Shown: positions 17,334 to 25,090 of the stretch, piece after piece | Layout of the letters: each line of letters opens with the position of its first letter | Numbering within the stretch: position 1 is the first letter of the stretch | NCBI RefSeq assembly: GCF_004354045.1 | Contig: NZ_SMRT01000004.1 | Coordinates: forward strand, 186,001-250,000 | Length of the DNA stretch: 64,000 nt | Reading direction: 5' to 3' | From: Paenibacillus piri | Lineage (GTDB): Bacteria; Bacillota; Bacilli; Paenibacillales; NBRC-103111 | Notes under the pieces: generated by a model | The model's input: only the letters and a program-made list of their open reading frames with translations | Told to the model about the DNA's origin: nothing | Database searches by the model: none | Position numbers and translations under genes: made by a program

Positions 17334-17400
17334 TTTACAAAAAGCGTGATTTCGCCTAAGATGTAAATGTAACGACTGTTACTTTATAACAACAGTTACA
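17334..17400 (+). promoter_or_regulatory. Promoter with nested dyad operator upstream of the COG4280-like gene
   Basis: -35 TTTACA (17334-17339), 17-bp spacer and -10 TAAGAT (17357-17362). Just downstream is a nested inverted repeat centred on 17384: TGTAAC (17368-17373)/GTTACA (17395-17400) outside and TGTTA (17377-17381)/TAACA (17387-17391) inside. Its position over the transcription start suggests a repressor site. Confidence 0.6.
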
Positions 17401-17430
17401 AATTCAATAAATGAAAGGAGTTCTTAACGA

Positions 17431-18210
17431 ATGAATTTTTATGTGATTTCCGCCAGCTTTCTCGGGACGGCCGTCGAATTCGTTGAAGCTCTCACGATCG
17501 TTTTGGCCGTCGGGGTTACAAAGGGCTGGAAAAGCTCGCTCTCCGGTATGGCGCTGGCCGTCCTTTTGCTGACGGCGCTTGTCGCTGTATTCGGCGTTCC
17601 GCTGATGAGCTTCGTCCATGTGAGCGCATTTCAACTCGTCATCGGCGTGCTCATGATGCTGTTCGGGATGCTTTGGCTGCGCAAAGCGATACTTCGCTAT
17701 TCGGGACTGAAGGCGCTCCACCTGGAAAATGAAGCGTATGAGGAAGAGCTGCGACGGCAGCGACAGGATCGGTCCGCAGGCAGAGGCCAAATGGATTGGT
17801 TCGGCTTCACGACCACCTTCAATATTGTATTGCTGGAAGGAATCGAAGCGATTTTCATCGTGCTGACGCTGGGATTGGCCGCGAACGCGATGGGCTCGGC
17901 CGTCCTCGGCAGCGTCATCGGCGTTGTGATCGTCATCATTGCCGGCATTATACTGCGCAAGCCGCTGGCGATGATCCCCGAGAATACGATGAAATTCGTT
18001 GTCGGCTTGATGCTGAGCGGGTTCGGCGTGTTCTGGGTGGGCGAAGGAGTCGGTGTAGATTGGTGGAAGGAAGACGCCTCCATCCTGCTGCTGATCGCTG
18101 CGCTGCTGATCGTATCATTCGGATGCGTCGGCGTCCTGCGCCATCTTCAAAAGCGGAAGGAGAAAAGCCATGAAAGCCGTATTTCAAACGATCTTGGGAC
18201 TCATTATTGA
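17431..18210 (+). CDS. Polytopic membrane protein with two ExxE motifs (COG4280-like)
   Basis: The 259-residue protein has about seven hydrophobic segments in two halves separated by a charged linker (EEELRRQRQDRSAGRGQ). Each half opens with an acidic intramembrane motif: EFVEALTIVLAVG (residues ~15-28) and LLEGIEAIFIVLTLG (~135-149). Similar ExxE motifs occur in cation transporters such as FTR1 and TMEM165/GDT1, so metal transport is plausible but not shown. It overlaps the next small gene and has a GGAG ribosome site. Confidence 0.75.
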   Translation: MNFYVISASFLGTAVEFVEALTIVLAVGVTKGWKSSLSGMALAVLLLTALVAVFGVPLMSFVHVSAFQLVIGVLMMLFGMLWLRKAILRYSGLKALHLENEAYEEELRRQRQDRSAGRGQMDWFGFTTTFNIVLLEGIEAIFIVLTLGLAANAMGSAVLGSVIGVVIVIIAGIILRKPLAMIPENTMKFVVGLMLSGFGVFWVGEGVGVDWWKEDASILLLIAALLIVSFGCVGVLRHLQKRKEKSHESRISNDLGTHY

Positions 18211-18373
18211 TGACTGGTGGCTGGCGGCCGGCATCCTGCTATCCATTGTCCTGACGGGCGGTCTTCTCGATATGAATGTCAGCCCGTCGGCCGGAGCGTG
18301 GGTATTAACCGTGCTGACGCTGCTGACCTTGATTTTAAGCCTGACGATGGAATACCGGAGAAAGACGCGATAG
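18170..18373 (+). CDS. Small two-helix membrane protein, coupled to the COG4280-like gene
   Basis: A 67-residue protein with two hydrophobic helices (LAAGILLSIVLTGGLLDM and GAWVLTVLTLLTLILSL) and a basic C-terminus. Its ATG lies inside the end of the preceding gene (41-bp overlap in another frame) behind AAGGAGAAAAGCC, so translation is probably coupled. I do not recognise a family; it may be a subunit or helper of the upstream transporter-like protein. Confidence 0.75.
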   Translation: MKAVFQTILGLIIDDWWLAAGILLSIVLTGGLLDMNVSPSAGAWVLTVLTLLTLILSLTMEYRRKTR

Positions 18374-18392
18374 TCTTCCTTACATACCAAAC

Positions 18393-18431
18393 AGCACTCT
18401 TTAGCCTGTCCGGTAAAGGTGCTGCTTTTTT
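18393..18431 (+). terminator. Intrinsic terminator after the membrane-protein pair
   Basis: Arms AGCAC(T)CTTTA and TAAAG(G)TGCT pair with a small internal mismatch and are followed by GCTTTTTT. It lies 20 bp past the stop at 18373. Confidence 0.8.
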
Positions 18432-18479
18432 GTATCTATGTTATGATTACTTTAACTTATTGAAGGAGCATTCGTAGAT

Positions 18480-18974
18480 ATGAAATGGATTATATTTATA
18501 TATAAAGTACCGCCCCAGCCTACCAAATACCGCGCTTATCTGTGGCGGGAGCTCAAGAAATTCGGGGCCATTTATTTGCAGGATGGCGTATGCCTGCTGC
18601 CCGATTCCGACGACGTTCATTTATTTATCGGCGCTTTAGGCGAAAAAGTGCGCGAATTCGGAGGCCAGGAATCGACCTTCCTGTCCAGCACGTTCGCCGC
18701 GGAAAAAGATCAGGAAATGGTAGATCAGTTTAATTTGGCCCGGACTGACGAGTACAACGAATTAATCCCGGCCATCGAACGGCTTCACAGCTATTTCGAA
18801 GAAGAAGAATTGTGGGAGTTTGACGACGAGCAGCTCCGCAAAATCCGCGAAGAGTTTCAAAAGCTGCTCAAGCAGTTTCAAGCGATCGAGGCCCGTGATT
18901 ACTTTGAAGCGGAAACCGGCCGCAAGGTCCGCGTCCGGATCGACCGGCTTCGCAAGCAGCTGCAGAGCCTTTAA
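18480..18974 (+). CDS. ChrB N-terminal-domain protein
   Basis: A 164-residue protein resembling the N-terminal half of ChrB, the chromate-resistance regulator (WIIFIYKVPPQPTKYRAYLW at the start, GAIYLQDGVCLLP near 30). It ends in a long charged helix (residues ~95-160). In typical ChrB the C-terminal half follows in the same chain; here that half is a separate gene on the opposite strand, and the two reading frames overlap by 4 bp tail to tail. There is no chrA chromate transporter nearby, so a chromate role is uncertain. AAGGAG precedes the start. Confidence 0.85.
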   Translation: MKWIIFIYKVPPQPTKYRAYLWRELKKFGAIYLQDGVCLLPDSDDVHLFIGALGEKVREFGGQESTFLSSTFAAEKDQEMVDQFNLARTDEYNELIPAIERLHSYFEEEELWEFDDEQLRKIREEFQKLLKQFQAIEARDYFEAETGRKVRVRIDRLRKQLQSL

Positions 18975-19411
18975 AGGCTGCCGCCGCCTCCCGTCTTGCG
19001 CTCGCACCAGGCGTACAAGGCGTCGTACATCGGCAGCTGCAGCCTGATTTTCTCATGGTCGCCGATGCCCAAGTAATGAAACCCGAAGGCGATGGCGCGC
19101 AGCCCCGCCGATTCGGGCGTAATGTCGATATCGATCGGGATATCGGCTCCATGAATGATCGAGCCCATAAGAACCAGGGCTACGTTGTCGGTCAGCCCGT
19201 ACTTGATCAGCATCGACTCGAAGCTGCAGCGGCCATAGTGATGCCCGAGCTCGACCCCCTTCATATCGAATGGAATACCGTCCTTAATCGTTGCCGGATT
19301 CGTATCGTTCGGCACGAACTCGAATTCCGCTTCCGGATCAATAAACTTCAGAATAAGCCAGGGACAGGCCACGCGCTCTACATTGGCATTTTCTCTCGTT
19401 ACCCACTTCAC
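18971..19411 (-). CDS. ChrB C-terminal-domain protein
   Basis: A 146-residue protein matching the ChrB C-terminal domain (MKWVTRENANVERVACPWLI, FIDPEAEFEFVP, VELGHHYGRCSFESML, YDALYAWCERK). It carries the family's conserved cysteine, histidine and acidic residues, which may bind metal. It is convergent with, and overlaps by 4 bp, the gene for the ChrB N-terminal domain. Function is inferred only from the domain. Confidence 0.88.
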   Translation of the reverse strand: MKWVTRENANVERVACPWLILKFIDPEAEFEFVPNDTNPATIKDGIPFDMKGVELGHHYGRCSFESMLIKYGLTDNVALVLMGSIIHGADIPIDIDITPESAGLRAIAFGFHYLGIGDHEKIRLQLPMYDALYAWCERKTGGGGSL

Positions 19412-19430
19412 TCTTTCAACCCCCTATGAT

Positions 19431-20021
19431 TTACGACCGGACCCAAACCTTTTGTTCCAATTTCTCATACAACGATAAGCTCCGGGACAGCCATTTTTGC
19501 GCAACCGCCGAATGCTTGAACAGCTTATGGACGCTCACGGAGGTCAGAATGCCGATCAACGCGCCGGCAACGACGTCAAACGGATAATGCACGCCGTTCC
19601 ATACGCGGGAAAACGCGATTATTGCGGCCACTGCCAGCCACACGTAGCCTTCTTTTCGGCGAAACAGCCATATCGAGGTTGCAATGACGAAGCCTCCGAT
19701 CGCATGATCGCTTGGAAATGACGCGTTAGCCGCATGATCGATCATTTGAAACACGTGATGGGACACAAACGGCCGGTCGCGATAAAAGAACATCCCGATC
19801 GCCGCACTAATGCTCATCGCCACAACGGCGGAGCATAAAGCTTCGGCAACCATTCTGCGATTCGATAACAAGCGCGTAAACCAATAAGTAATGATGCCCG
19901 CATAAAATAAATATTCAATATTCTCCGAAAAAATTTTCATAACCGGATTCAGCGGCGATTCACCGCCTGCCCATCCATTAATGAGCTGAAAAAGCCCGTA
20001 ATCCCATTGCGCAAAAATCAT
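19431..20021 (-). CDS. PAP2 family phosphatase (BcrC-like undecaprenyl-pyrophosphate phosphatase)
   Basis: The 196-residue membrane protein has the three PAP2 catalytic motifs: FFYRDRPF (KX6RP-like), SFPSDHAIG and SRVWNGVHYPFDVV. This pattern, with the short length and several hydrophobic helices, fits BcrC-type enzymes that recycle the cell-wall lipid carrier. The ATG at 20021 follows AAGGAGAG. A longer frame to 20078 adds an N-terminus with no support. Substrate assignment is from the family, not from a specific residue. Confidence 0.88.
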   Translation of the reverse strand: MIFAQWDYGLFQLINGWAGGESPLNPVMKIFSENIEYLFYAGIITYWFTRLLSNRRMVAEALCSAVVAMSISAAIGMFFYRDRPFVSHHVFQMIDHAANASFPSDHAIGGFVIATSIWLFRRKEGYVWLAVAAIIAFSRVWNGVHYPFDVVAGALIGILTSVSVHKLFKHSAVAQKWLSRSLSLYEKLEQKVWVRS

Positions 20022-20130
20022 CGGTCCATTCTCTCCTTTTTCCTCGTCACGGTTGAACAAATTGACATACAGCTTCAACTATAACCGAGAAAGCTGAAAA
20101 TCAGATGAAAATGGCGGCCGGTGAAAAGGA

Positions 20131-20167
20131 AAAAAACAAGAGTACATTCACCATGCACTCTTGTTTT
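20131..20167 (-). terminator. Intrinsic terminator after ppaC
   Basis: Arms AACAAGAGT (20135-20143) and ACTCTTGTT (20157-20165), followed on the minus strand by seven T. Confidence 0.85.
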
Positions 20168-20186
20168 GGTACGGTTCCCGCAGGAG

Positions 20187-21119
20187 TTACAGCTTGTTAA
20201 ACGCTTCGGTAAGCACAGGAACAATTTGCGACTTGCGCGATACGACGCCTTTCAGCACCGCTTTGTTATCCTTCAGCGCGACGTTGTACGCTTGCTCTAC
20301 GGCATTCGTTTTATTGCCCAGCGCCAGCGCGACCGAATCGTTGTTTAAAATGTCCGTAACGACGAAAAGAAATAAATCCAGCCCTTTTTCCGCAATAATT
20401 CCGGAAAGCGCCGCTTCCAGCTCCGGTTGGCGGGACAAAATGTCGTTAGGATCAACGGCGTTGACCTGCGCGATTTCCACTTTGCTCGAGCCCATTTGGA
20501 ATTCCTTCGCATCAAGCGAGATCAGCTGCGCGATCGTTTTGTCGCTGAGATCCGCGCCCGCTTTCAGCATGTCCAAACCGTAGCTTTCCAGATTGACGCC
20601 GGCGATTTCAGCCAATTCCTTCGCAGCCGCCACATCCTCGTCGGTGCAGGTCGGCGACTTCAGCAGCAGCGTATCCGAAATAATCGCGGAAACCATCAGT
20701 CCGGCGATTTCCTTACGGATCGCAACGCCGTTTTCTTTGAACAGCTTATTTAAAATCGTAGCCGTGCAGCCTACAGGCTCGGCGCGGTAGTACAGCGGAT
20801 AGGCCGTTTCAAAATTCGCGATACGATGGTGGTCGATAACCTCGGATACACGTACTTGATCGATATCCGATGCGCTTTGCTGGCGTTCGTTGTGATCGAC
20901 CAAAATGACCTGGCTTGCTTCGCCCGCTACCTTTTCCACCAGACGAGGCGCGCTTACTTTAAAATAATCCAAAACAAATTGAGTTTCGCCGCTGACAGCG
21001 CCCAGTCGGACCGGCTCCACGTTTTTACCCAATCGGGACTTCAAATCCGCATATGCGATTGCCGAGCAAATCGTGTCGGTATCGGGATTTTTATGCCCGA
21101 AAATCAAAGTTTTTTCCAT
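20187..21119 (-). CDS. ppaC: Manganese-dependent inorganic pyrophosphatase (family II)
   Basis: At 310 residues it has the usual length and all key family II motifs: [18 protein letters not shown] at the N-terminus, VDHNE, the DHH motif in VIDHHRIAN, and the C-terminal SRKSQIVP substrate-binding segment. It hydrolyses pyrophosphate to phosphate in the cytosol, pulling biosynthetic reactions forward. The gene has its own terminator and appears monocistronic. Confidence 0.97.
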   Translation of the reverse strand: MEKTLIFGHKNPDTDTICSAIAYADLKSRLGKNVEPVRLGAVSGETQFVLDYFKVSAPRLVEKVAGEASQVILVDHNERQQSASDIDQVRVSEVIDHHRIANFETAYPLYYRAEPVGCTATILNKLFKENGVAIRKEIAGLMVSAIISDTLLLKSPTCTDEDVAAAKELAEIAGVNLESYGLDMLKAGADLSDKTIAQLISLDAKEFQMGSSKVEIAQVNAVDPNDILSRQPELEAALSGIIAEKGLDLFLFVVTDILNNDSVALALGNKTNAVEQAYNVALKDNKAVLKGVVSRKSQIVPVLTEAFNKL

Positions 21120-21255
21120 GAAAATTACTCCTTAAGTCATTTTTTTTGGCGAGAAAATTATACCATATTCACATAGGCCTTACTAGATTATATCGCTATA
21201 TTCACCTTATTCCAATAACTTTACAGAGATTTTTTAAATTCCAATCGTTCCGTCG

Positions 21256-21304
21256 GCAAAAAAGAGAACCTTCCGTTCCGCAAAGCTGCGGTTTTGAAGG
21301 TTCC
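21256..21304 (-). terminator. Intrinsic terminator after the aldo/keto reductase gene
   Basis: Arms GAACCTTC (21266-21273) and GAAGGTTC (21296-21303), with a T-rich run on the minus strand (TCTTTTTT). Confidence 0.85.
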
Positions 21305-21329
21305 TCGGCTTCGTATATAGGTGCGGCGG

Positions 21330-22298
21330 TCAGTTGGACGGAGTCGGGGCGTGCTCGGGCAGCAGTCCCTTGTGCTTGAGCTCCTGCCACAAATCGTTCG
21401 GAATCGCCGTTTGCAGCATCTTCACGTTTTCTTCCAGCTCCGCACGCGACCTCGCGCCTGTCAGCAAGGAGGCAACCGCCGGATGGGCCAGCGGAAATTG
21501 CAGCGCCGCCGCTTTTAACGGAACGCCGTGACGTTTGCACACCTCGTCCAGCCTTCTTGCCTTGTTCACCCATTCCATTGAAGCGTTCTCATAATTGAAT
21601 TTGGGATTATTGCTGTATGGGTCCGCCAAAATACCGCTGTTCAACGGTCCGCCGATAAAGATCGAAATATTTTTTTCCACGGCGACAGGCAGCAGGTCTT
21701 CCAGGCCGCTTTGATCGAGCAGCGTATACCGGCCGGCCAGCAGGAAGCAATCGAATTCTCCCTCATTCGCAAACCGGGTCAACATGGCGGACTGGTTCAT
21801 CCCCGAGCCTACCGCGCGAATCACGCCTTGCGACCGCAATTCGTTAACGGCCCGGTACGCCCCGTTCCACGCTTCCTCGTAATGATCATCCGGATCATGA
21901 ATATGTACGATATCGACGCTGCTCAATCCAAGGCGCTTCAAGCTGTTCTCAAATGAACGCATGACTCCGTCGTAGCTGTAATCCCGCGCCGTATTGGGAC
22001 AGGGCGTTTCCGGCGGCGATTCGGGCATATCGTATCCGACCTTCGTCGCTACGGTAAATGAGCTGCGGGGCAGCTTTGTCAGGCAGGCGCCCAACCGCTG
22101 TTCGGCCAACCCTTGTCCGTACAGCGCCGCCGTATCGAAAAATTGAATGCCGAGGTCGTACGCAAGCTGAACCGTATCCACCGCTTCCTCGGTACTGACC
22201 GGCTCATACATAAAGCCCAGCTGTGCAGTGCCAAGTCCCAGAAGGCTTACTTCCAGCGGCGTACTGCCTACTTTGCGTTTTGCTTTAAAATCAAACAT
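21330..22298 (-). CDS. Aldo/keto reductase (D-threo-aldose dehydrogenase/fucose dehydrogenase-like)
   Basis: The 322-residue protein has the aldo/keto reductase layout: LLGLGTAQLGFMYE, the DTAALYGQGLAEQRLG catalytic tyrosine segment, lysine in VATKVGYDM and the HIHDPDDHYE histidine motif. The long insert and the VGSGMNQSAML segment resemble the L-fucose/D-threo-aldose dehydrogenase branch. It probably oxidises or reduces a sugar with NAD(P). It is followed by its own terminator and separated by ~150 bp from coaW. Confidence 0.88.
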   Translation of the reverse strand: MFDFKAKRKVGSTPLEVSLLGLGTAQLGFMYEPVSTEEAVDTVQLAYDLGIQFFDTAALYGQGLAEQRLGACLTKLPRSSFTVATKVGYDMPESPPETPCPNTARDYSYDGVMRSFENSLKRLGLSSVDIVHIHDPDDHYEEAWNGAYRAVNELRSQGVIRAVGSGMNQSAMLTRFANEGEFDCFLLAGRYTLLDQSGLEDLLPVAVEKNISIFIGGPLNSGILADPYSNNPKFNYENASMEWVNKARRLDEVCKRHGVPLKAAALQFPLAHPAVASLLTGARSRAELEENVKMLQTAIPNDLWQELKHKGLLPEHAPTPSN

Positions 22299-22450
22299 CG
22301 TCTCACCTCTCGCCCATAATTAAAAAAAGTGCATCGCTTCACCTTGAATGTTACCATATACATCCGAAAATAAGCATTAAAAAATGATGGATCGCGTTTC
22401 ATGTTTGGAGGAAACGGAGCATCCCCCGAACGGCGGGCGACGGCGCCTGC

Positions 22451-23269
22451 TTAAATGGATAATCGGGCGCCAAGCGCTCCGCTGTATTCCCCATGCTGCA
22501 AATACAGCGCTTCAGCGCCCCGCAGTCTCGTGTAGCCGGTCACAACATCCCTCAGCAGCTCGTTGCCGACAAACGAGGAACCGATATATACGATGCCGGA
22601 CACTCCGCATTGACCTGCCGCAAGCACGCTTGCGGTAGACACCGTTTCGCCGACGAGTCCCATGACGGCCGCCAGCAGGTCGGCCTTCTCTCTTTCCGCC
22701 GAATCCGCCTGGCGCACGTTGCCGAAGTTGCTCGCGGTCAGATCGCCCGGAATCGGAGGCGTAGTTCCTTCATAAATATGGCTGACCTTCAAGTCGACCC
22801 GCTCCCGGTTGCCCTTCTGCGCCTCCCGGACAATTGCGCCGTACTCGCCGACGCCCGTCAATAATAGCGATAAGCCCATTAACGTACCGCCTCCGACGCC
22901 GCTCCCCCCGATTCGGTAATGCTTGTCCGCATCGACATAATGAATCGACGTACCGGTTCCGCAGTTCGTCAATACAAACGCATCCGGTGCGCCCGCCACA
23001 TCCCGCAGCAAATACTTCACGCCCGCGTATGTCGCATCAAATTCCACAATCATGCGGCTTTCGCGGTCCGGCAGCATTGACTGCAGCATTGCCGCTTTTC
23101 CCCCGGTCATGCATAGCGGGGCAGCGGGATCATACTGCTGAACCCAAGCTGCAGCATCCGTTATCCGCGTGCTCGGAAACGAGTGGAATGCCGGCTTCCC
23201 ATCCGACATATAAGCTATTTTGATCAATGTACCGCCTGCATCGATGCCGATACTCCTATCGTTGTTCAC
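22451..23269 (-). CDS. coaW: Type II pantothenate kinase
   Basis: The 272-residue protein fits the CoaW/PanK-II family: N-terminal phosphate loop IGIDAGGTLIKIAYM, catalytic region around FDATYAGVKYLL, TNCGTGTSIHYVD and GGSGVGGGTLMGLSLLL. It phosphorylates pantothenate, the first step of coenzyme A synthesis. The length is typical of the Staphylococcus-type enzyme. It is followed upstream by a histidine phosphatase gene with a ~40-bp gap; a functional link is not apparent. Confidence 0.9.
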   Translation of the reverse strand: MNNDRSIGIDAGGTLIKIAYMSDGKPAFHSFPSTRITDAAAWVQQYDPAAPLCMTGGKAAMLQSMLPDRESRMIVEFDATYAGVKYLLRDVAGAPDAFVLTNCGTGTSIHYVDADKHYRIGGSGVGGGTLMGLSLLLTGVGEYGAIVREAQKGNRERVDLKVSHIYEGTTPPIPGDLTASNFGNVRQADSAEREKADLLAAVMGLVGETVSTASVLAAGQCGVSGIVYIGSSFVGNELLRDVVTGYTRLRGAEALYLQHGEYSGALGARLSI

Positions 23270-23311
23270 GAGCTAGCCCGCCTTTTTCCATCATTTGTTG
23301 TCAATCAGTTT

Positions 23312-23839
23312 TCACCATTCGAACGGGTATATTCCACAGTATGGAACTTGTTCCGAGCTATGCCCCAACAGCGTCGCAATCACCATGCCATGGCAGACGA
23401 CTATCACTTTGGATCGGTGCTTGTATTTTTCCAGCACGCCCATTGTCCGCTTCATGACGCTTGACTTCGTTTCCCATAGCCGTGTTTCGCCATTCGGATG
23501 CTCCCCGTTATGGAGCCGGTAATCGTTCCACAGCTCCGTTATTTCCGCTTCGTTCTGCGCCTGCCAGTTATCGGGAGTCCATTCGTGCAAATCAAATTCG
23601 ACATGCAGCGGCAGCCCCAAAGTCCGGTTCATAACGGCGGCCGTTTGCAATGAACGCGTATACGGGGACGAGAGGATCAGCTCGCAATTTTTCAGCTCCC
23701 CGCAGTTCATTGTCCGCTCCGCCTGTTCCACGCCAAGAGGCGTAAGCGGAACGAAATCCCTGCGGCCGGGGCTGAGTCGCCTTTGCTCCTTGAAGCCCCA
23801 GTCCGGCTCGCCGTGCCTGATCAAATAAAACAGCGCCAT
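23312..23839 (-). CDS. Histidine phosphatase family protein
   Basis: A 175-residue phosphoglycerate-mutase-like protein with the catalytic RHG motif at the N-terminus (FYLIRHGEPDWG), the second arginine in SPYTRSLQTA and the second histidine in VVCHGMVIATL. The substrate is unknown. The start ATG at 23839 follows GGAGGGGTGAGGACG. The possibly frameshifted small gene upstream would end 6 bp before it, so they probably formed one operon. Confidence 0.92.
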   Translation of the reverse strand: MALFYLIRHGEPDWGFKEQRRLSPGRRDFVPLTPLGVEQAERTMNCGELKNCELILSSPYTRSLQTAAVMNRTLGLPLHVEFDLHEWTPDNWQAQNEAEITELWNDYRLHNGEHPNGETRLWETKSSVMKRTMGVLEKYKHRSKVIVVCHGMVIATLLGHSSEQVPYCGIYPFEW

Positions 23840-23845
23840 TCGTCC

Positions 23846-24069
23846 TCACCCCTCCAGGACATAACTAATATACCAAAAGCTGCCGCCGACAAACACTTTC
23901 AACTGCTTGGCGAACGGCTTGAACAGATCGATAAGCTCTTCCCGCGCATAATAATTTTTAGCGCATCCCGTCCGATGGACAGCCCCGTTTCCGCTGCCAT
24001 CCGCTCCAGATCGTACTTCACGATGTCGGGCAAATAAACGGACAACCGTTTGGTTAAATCGTCAGTCAT
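23846..24069 (-). pseudogene. Small RHH-like protein gene with a probable single-base frameshift
   Basis: From the ATG at 24069 (GAGGTGG upstream) the frame reads MTDDLTKRLSVYLPD..., ribbon-helix-helix-like, through DALKIIMRG and then becomes non-protein-like, stopping at 23899. Shifting one base near 23940 restores a plausible end (EELIDLFKPF...) that stops at 23846, just before the histidine phosphatase start. The break lies in a short G run, so either a real frameshift or a sequencing error could explain it. The intact product would be ~74 residues. Confidence 0.5.
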
Positions 24070-24225
24070 GCAACCACCTCACTGTTCAGAGGTTATGTGC
24101 AGTTATTTCCATCGACAAGAATAACAGATAAAAGATGTCGCAACAACATATTTTTGATGTCATTTTTTACGAACAGCATACTTTGCAAAACCGCAATCCG
24201 TAAGAAACTGCCACCGGTCCGGTAT

Positions 24226-24690
24226 GGTAAAATAAAGCAGATGAACAGCCTGCCCAAGTTTGTTTTTTCATCGACGTTGAACACACCGGAGTGAACTCGT
24301 TCAGCTTTGCTGAACATCGGGGAATCAGATGGGGACTCTACCCCACCTGATTCAAGGCCCACCTTAGAGGTGGGGGTCTTAACCCGATAAAGTCGTAATC
24401 GGATAAATAATTCAAGTCTGATTCGAAGATATATTGTGGAGTAAATATAAAAGCTGAAGCTGAAGCAGGAGCCAGGACCGGCCATTCCGGTTGCCGGTAG
24501 CGGAGCACTGGTCCGGGCACTAATGCGGTACGATCTGATCGACGAATATCGGCTCATGATCCACACCGTTGCGCTGGGCAGCGGACAGCGCTTTTTTGCA
24601 GGCGGAATCGATAAGAAGGTGCTGCGGCTTGTAGCGGCCGAGGCATTCCGCACCGGTAACGTCGTGCTCACTACGTGCCGGAGAAAAAAC
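24226..24690 (+). pseudogene. DHFR-family (RibD C-terminal-like) pseudogene interrupted by a repeat element
   Basis: Two pieces of one DHFR-like reductase are visible. The first, MNSLPKFVFSSTLNTPE (24241-24291), matches the family's central strand. The second, from ~24448, reads LKQEPGPAIPVAGSGALVRA and continues through DLIDEYRLMIHTVALGSG to FRTGNVVLT. Between them sits the 117-bp structured element, whose TGA ends the first piece. The N-terminal half of the gene is missing and small indels flank the junction, so the gene is dead. Confidence 0.8.
24290..24406 (-). repeat. 117-bp three-hairpin element S (copy A)
   Basis: Near-identical to 53787-53904 in opposite orientation. Read on the minus strand it holds three hairpins: CCCACCT(CTA)AGGTGGG, GAATCAGGTGGGG/CCCCATCTGATTC and GTTCAGC(AAA)GCTGAAC. 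There is no open reading frame. The layout recalls the subterminal structured ends of IS200/IS605-type transposons, but no transposase is present; that link is inference. Confidence 0.85.
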
Positions 24691-24704
24691 CATGATCAAG
24701 GAGC

Positions 24705-25034
24705 TGACATATTATTTTCCTGCGCGTAATCCCCTACTTTCTGTTGGACGGCATTGTCGGACAATTGGATGAACCGGAGCTCTCTCCCCAAACCGTCGGA
24801 GAAACAACGGAACCTCCTGAAATTCCGATAGAGGAGGAACAGGCCTAGGCGCGTGCTGCAAATGCCGTCCGAACAGCTTGCAAGGGCAGGAGTTTCGGCC
24901 CTGTGCATATCGATCCAAGTCCGGAACGCTTTACCTCAGGCCGGAAGCTGTACCTTAACCGGGAGCTTTATCCGGGCTGGTGTTGACCCCGCCCCGTTCC
25001 TATATAGCTTCCCGAATGCTTCAAATAACAATAA
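24705..25034 (+). other. Gene debris between the DHFR pseudogene and the serine hydrolase
   Basis: A short open stretch reads FLRVIPYFLLDGIVGQLDEP and on to EEEQA before a TAG at ~24846; another reads GPVHIDPSPERFTSGRKLYL. Both look like ends of proteins with no starts or ribosome sites, so I take them as remnants. No intact gene is present. Confidence 0.35.
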
Positions 25035-25080
25035 AACGGCTCCGTTCGCCTTATGGGCGTCAGAGCCGTTTCGTTTTTTT
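25035..25080. terminator. Terminator after the serine hydrolase gene (possibly bidirectional)
   Basis: Arms AACGGCTC (25035-25042) and GAGCCGTT (25063-25070). A T run follows on the plus strand and TTTTATTGTT on the minus strand. Confidence 0.7.
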
Positions 25081-25090
25081 GAGCCAATGC

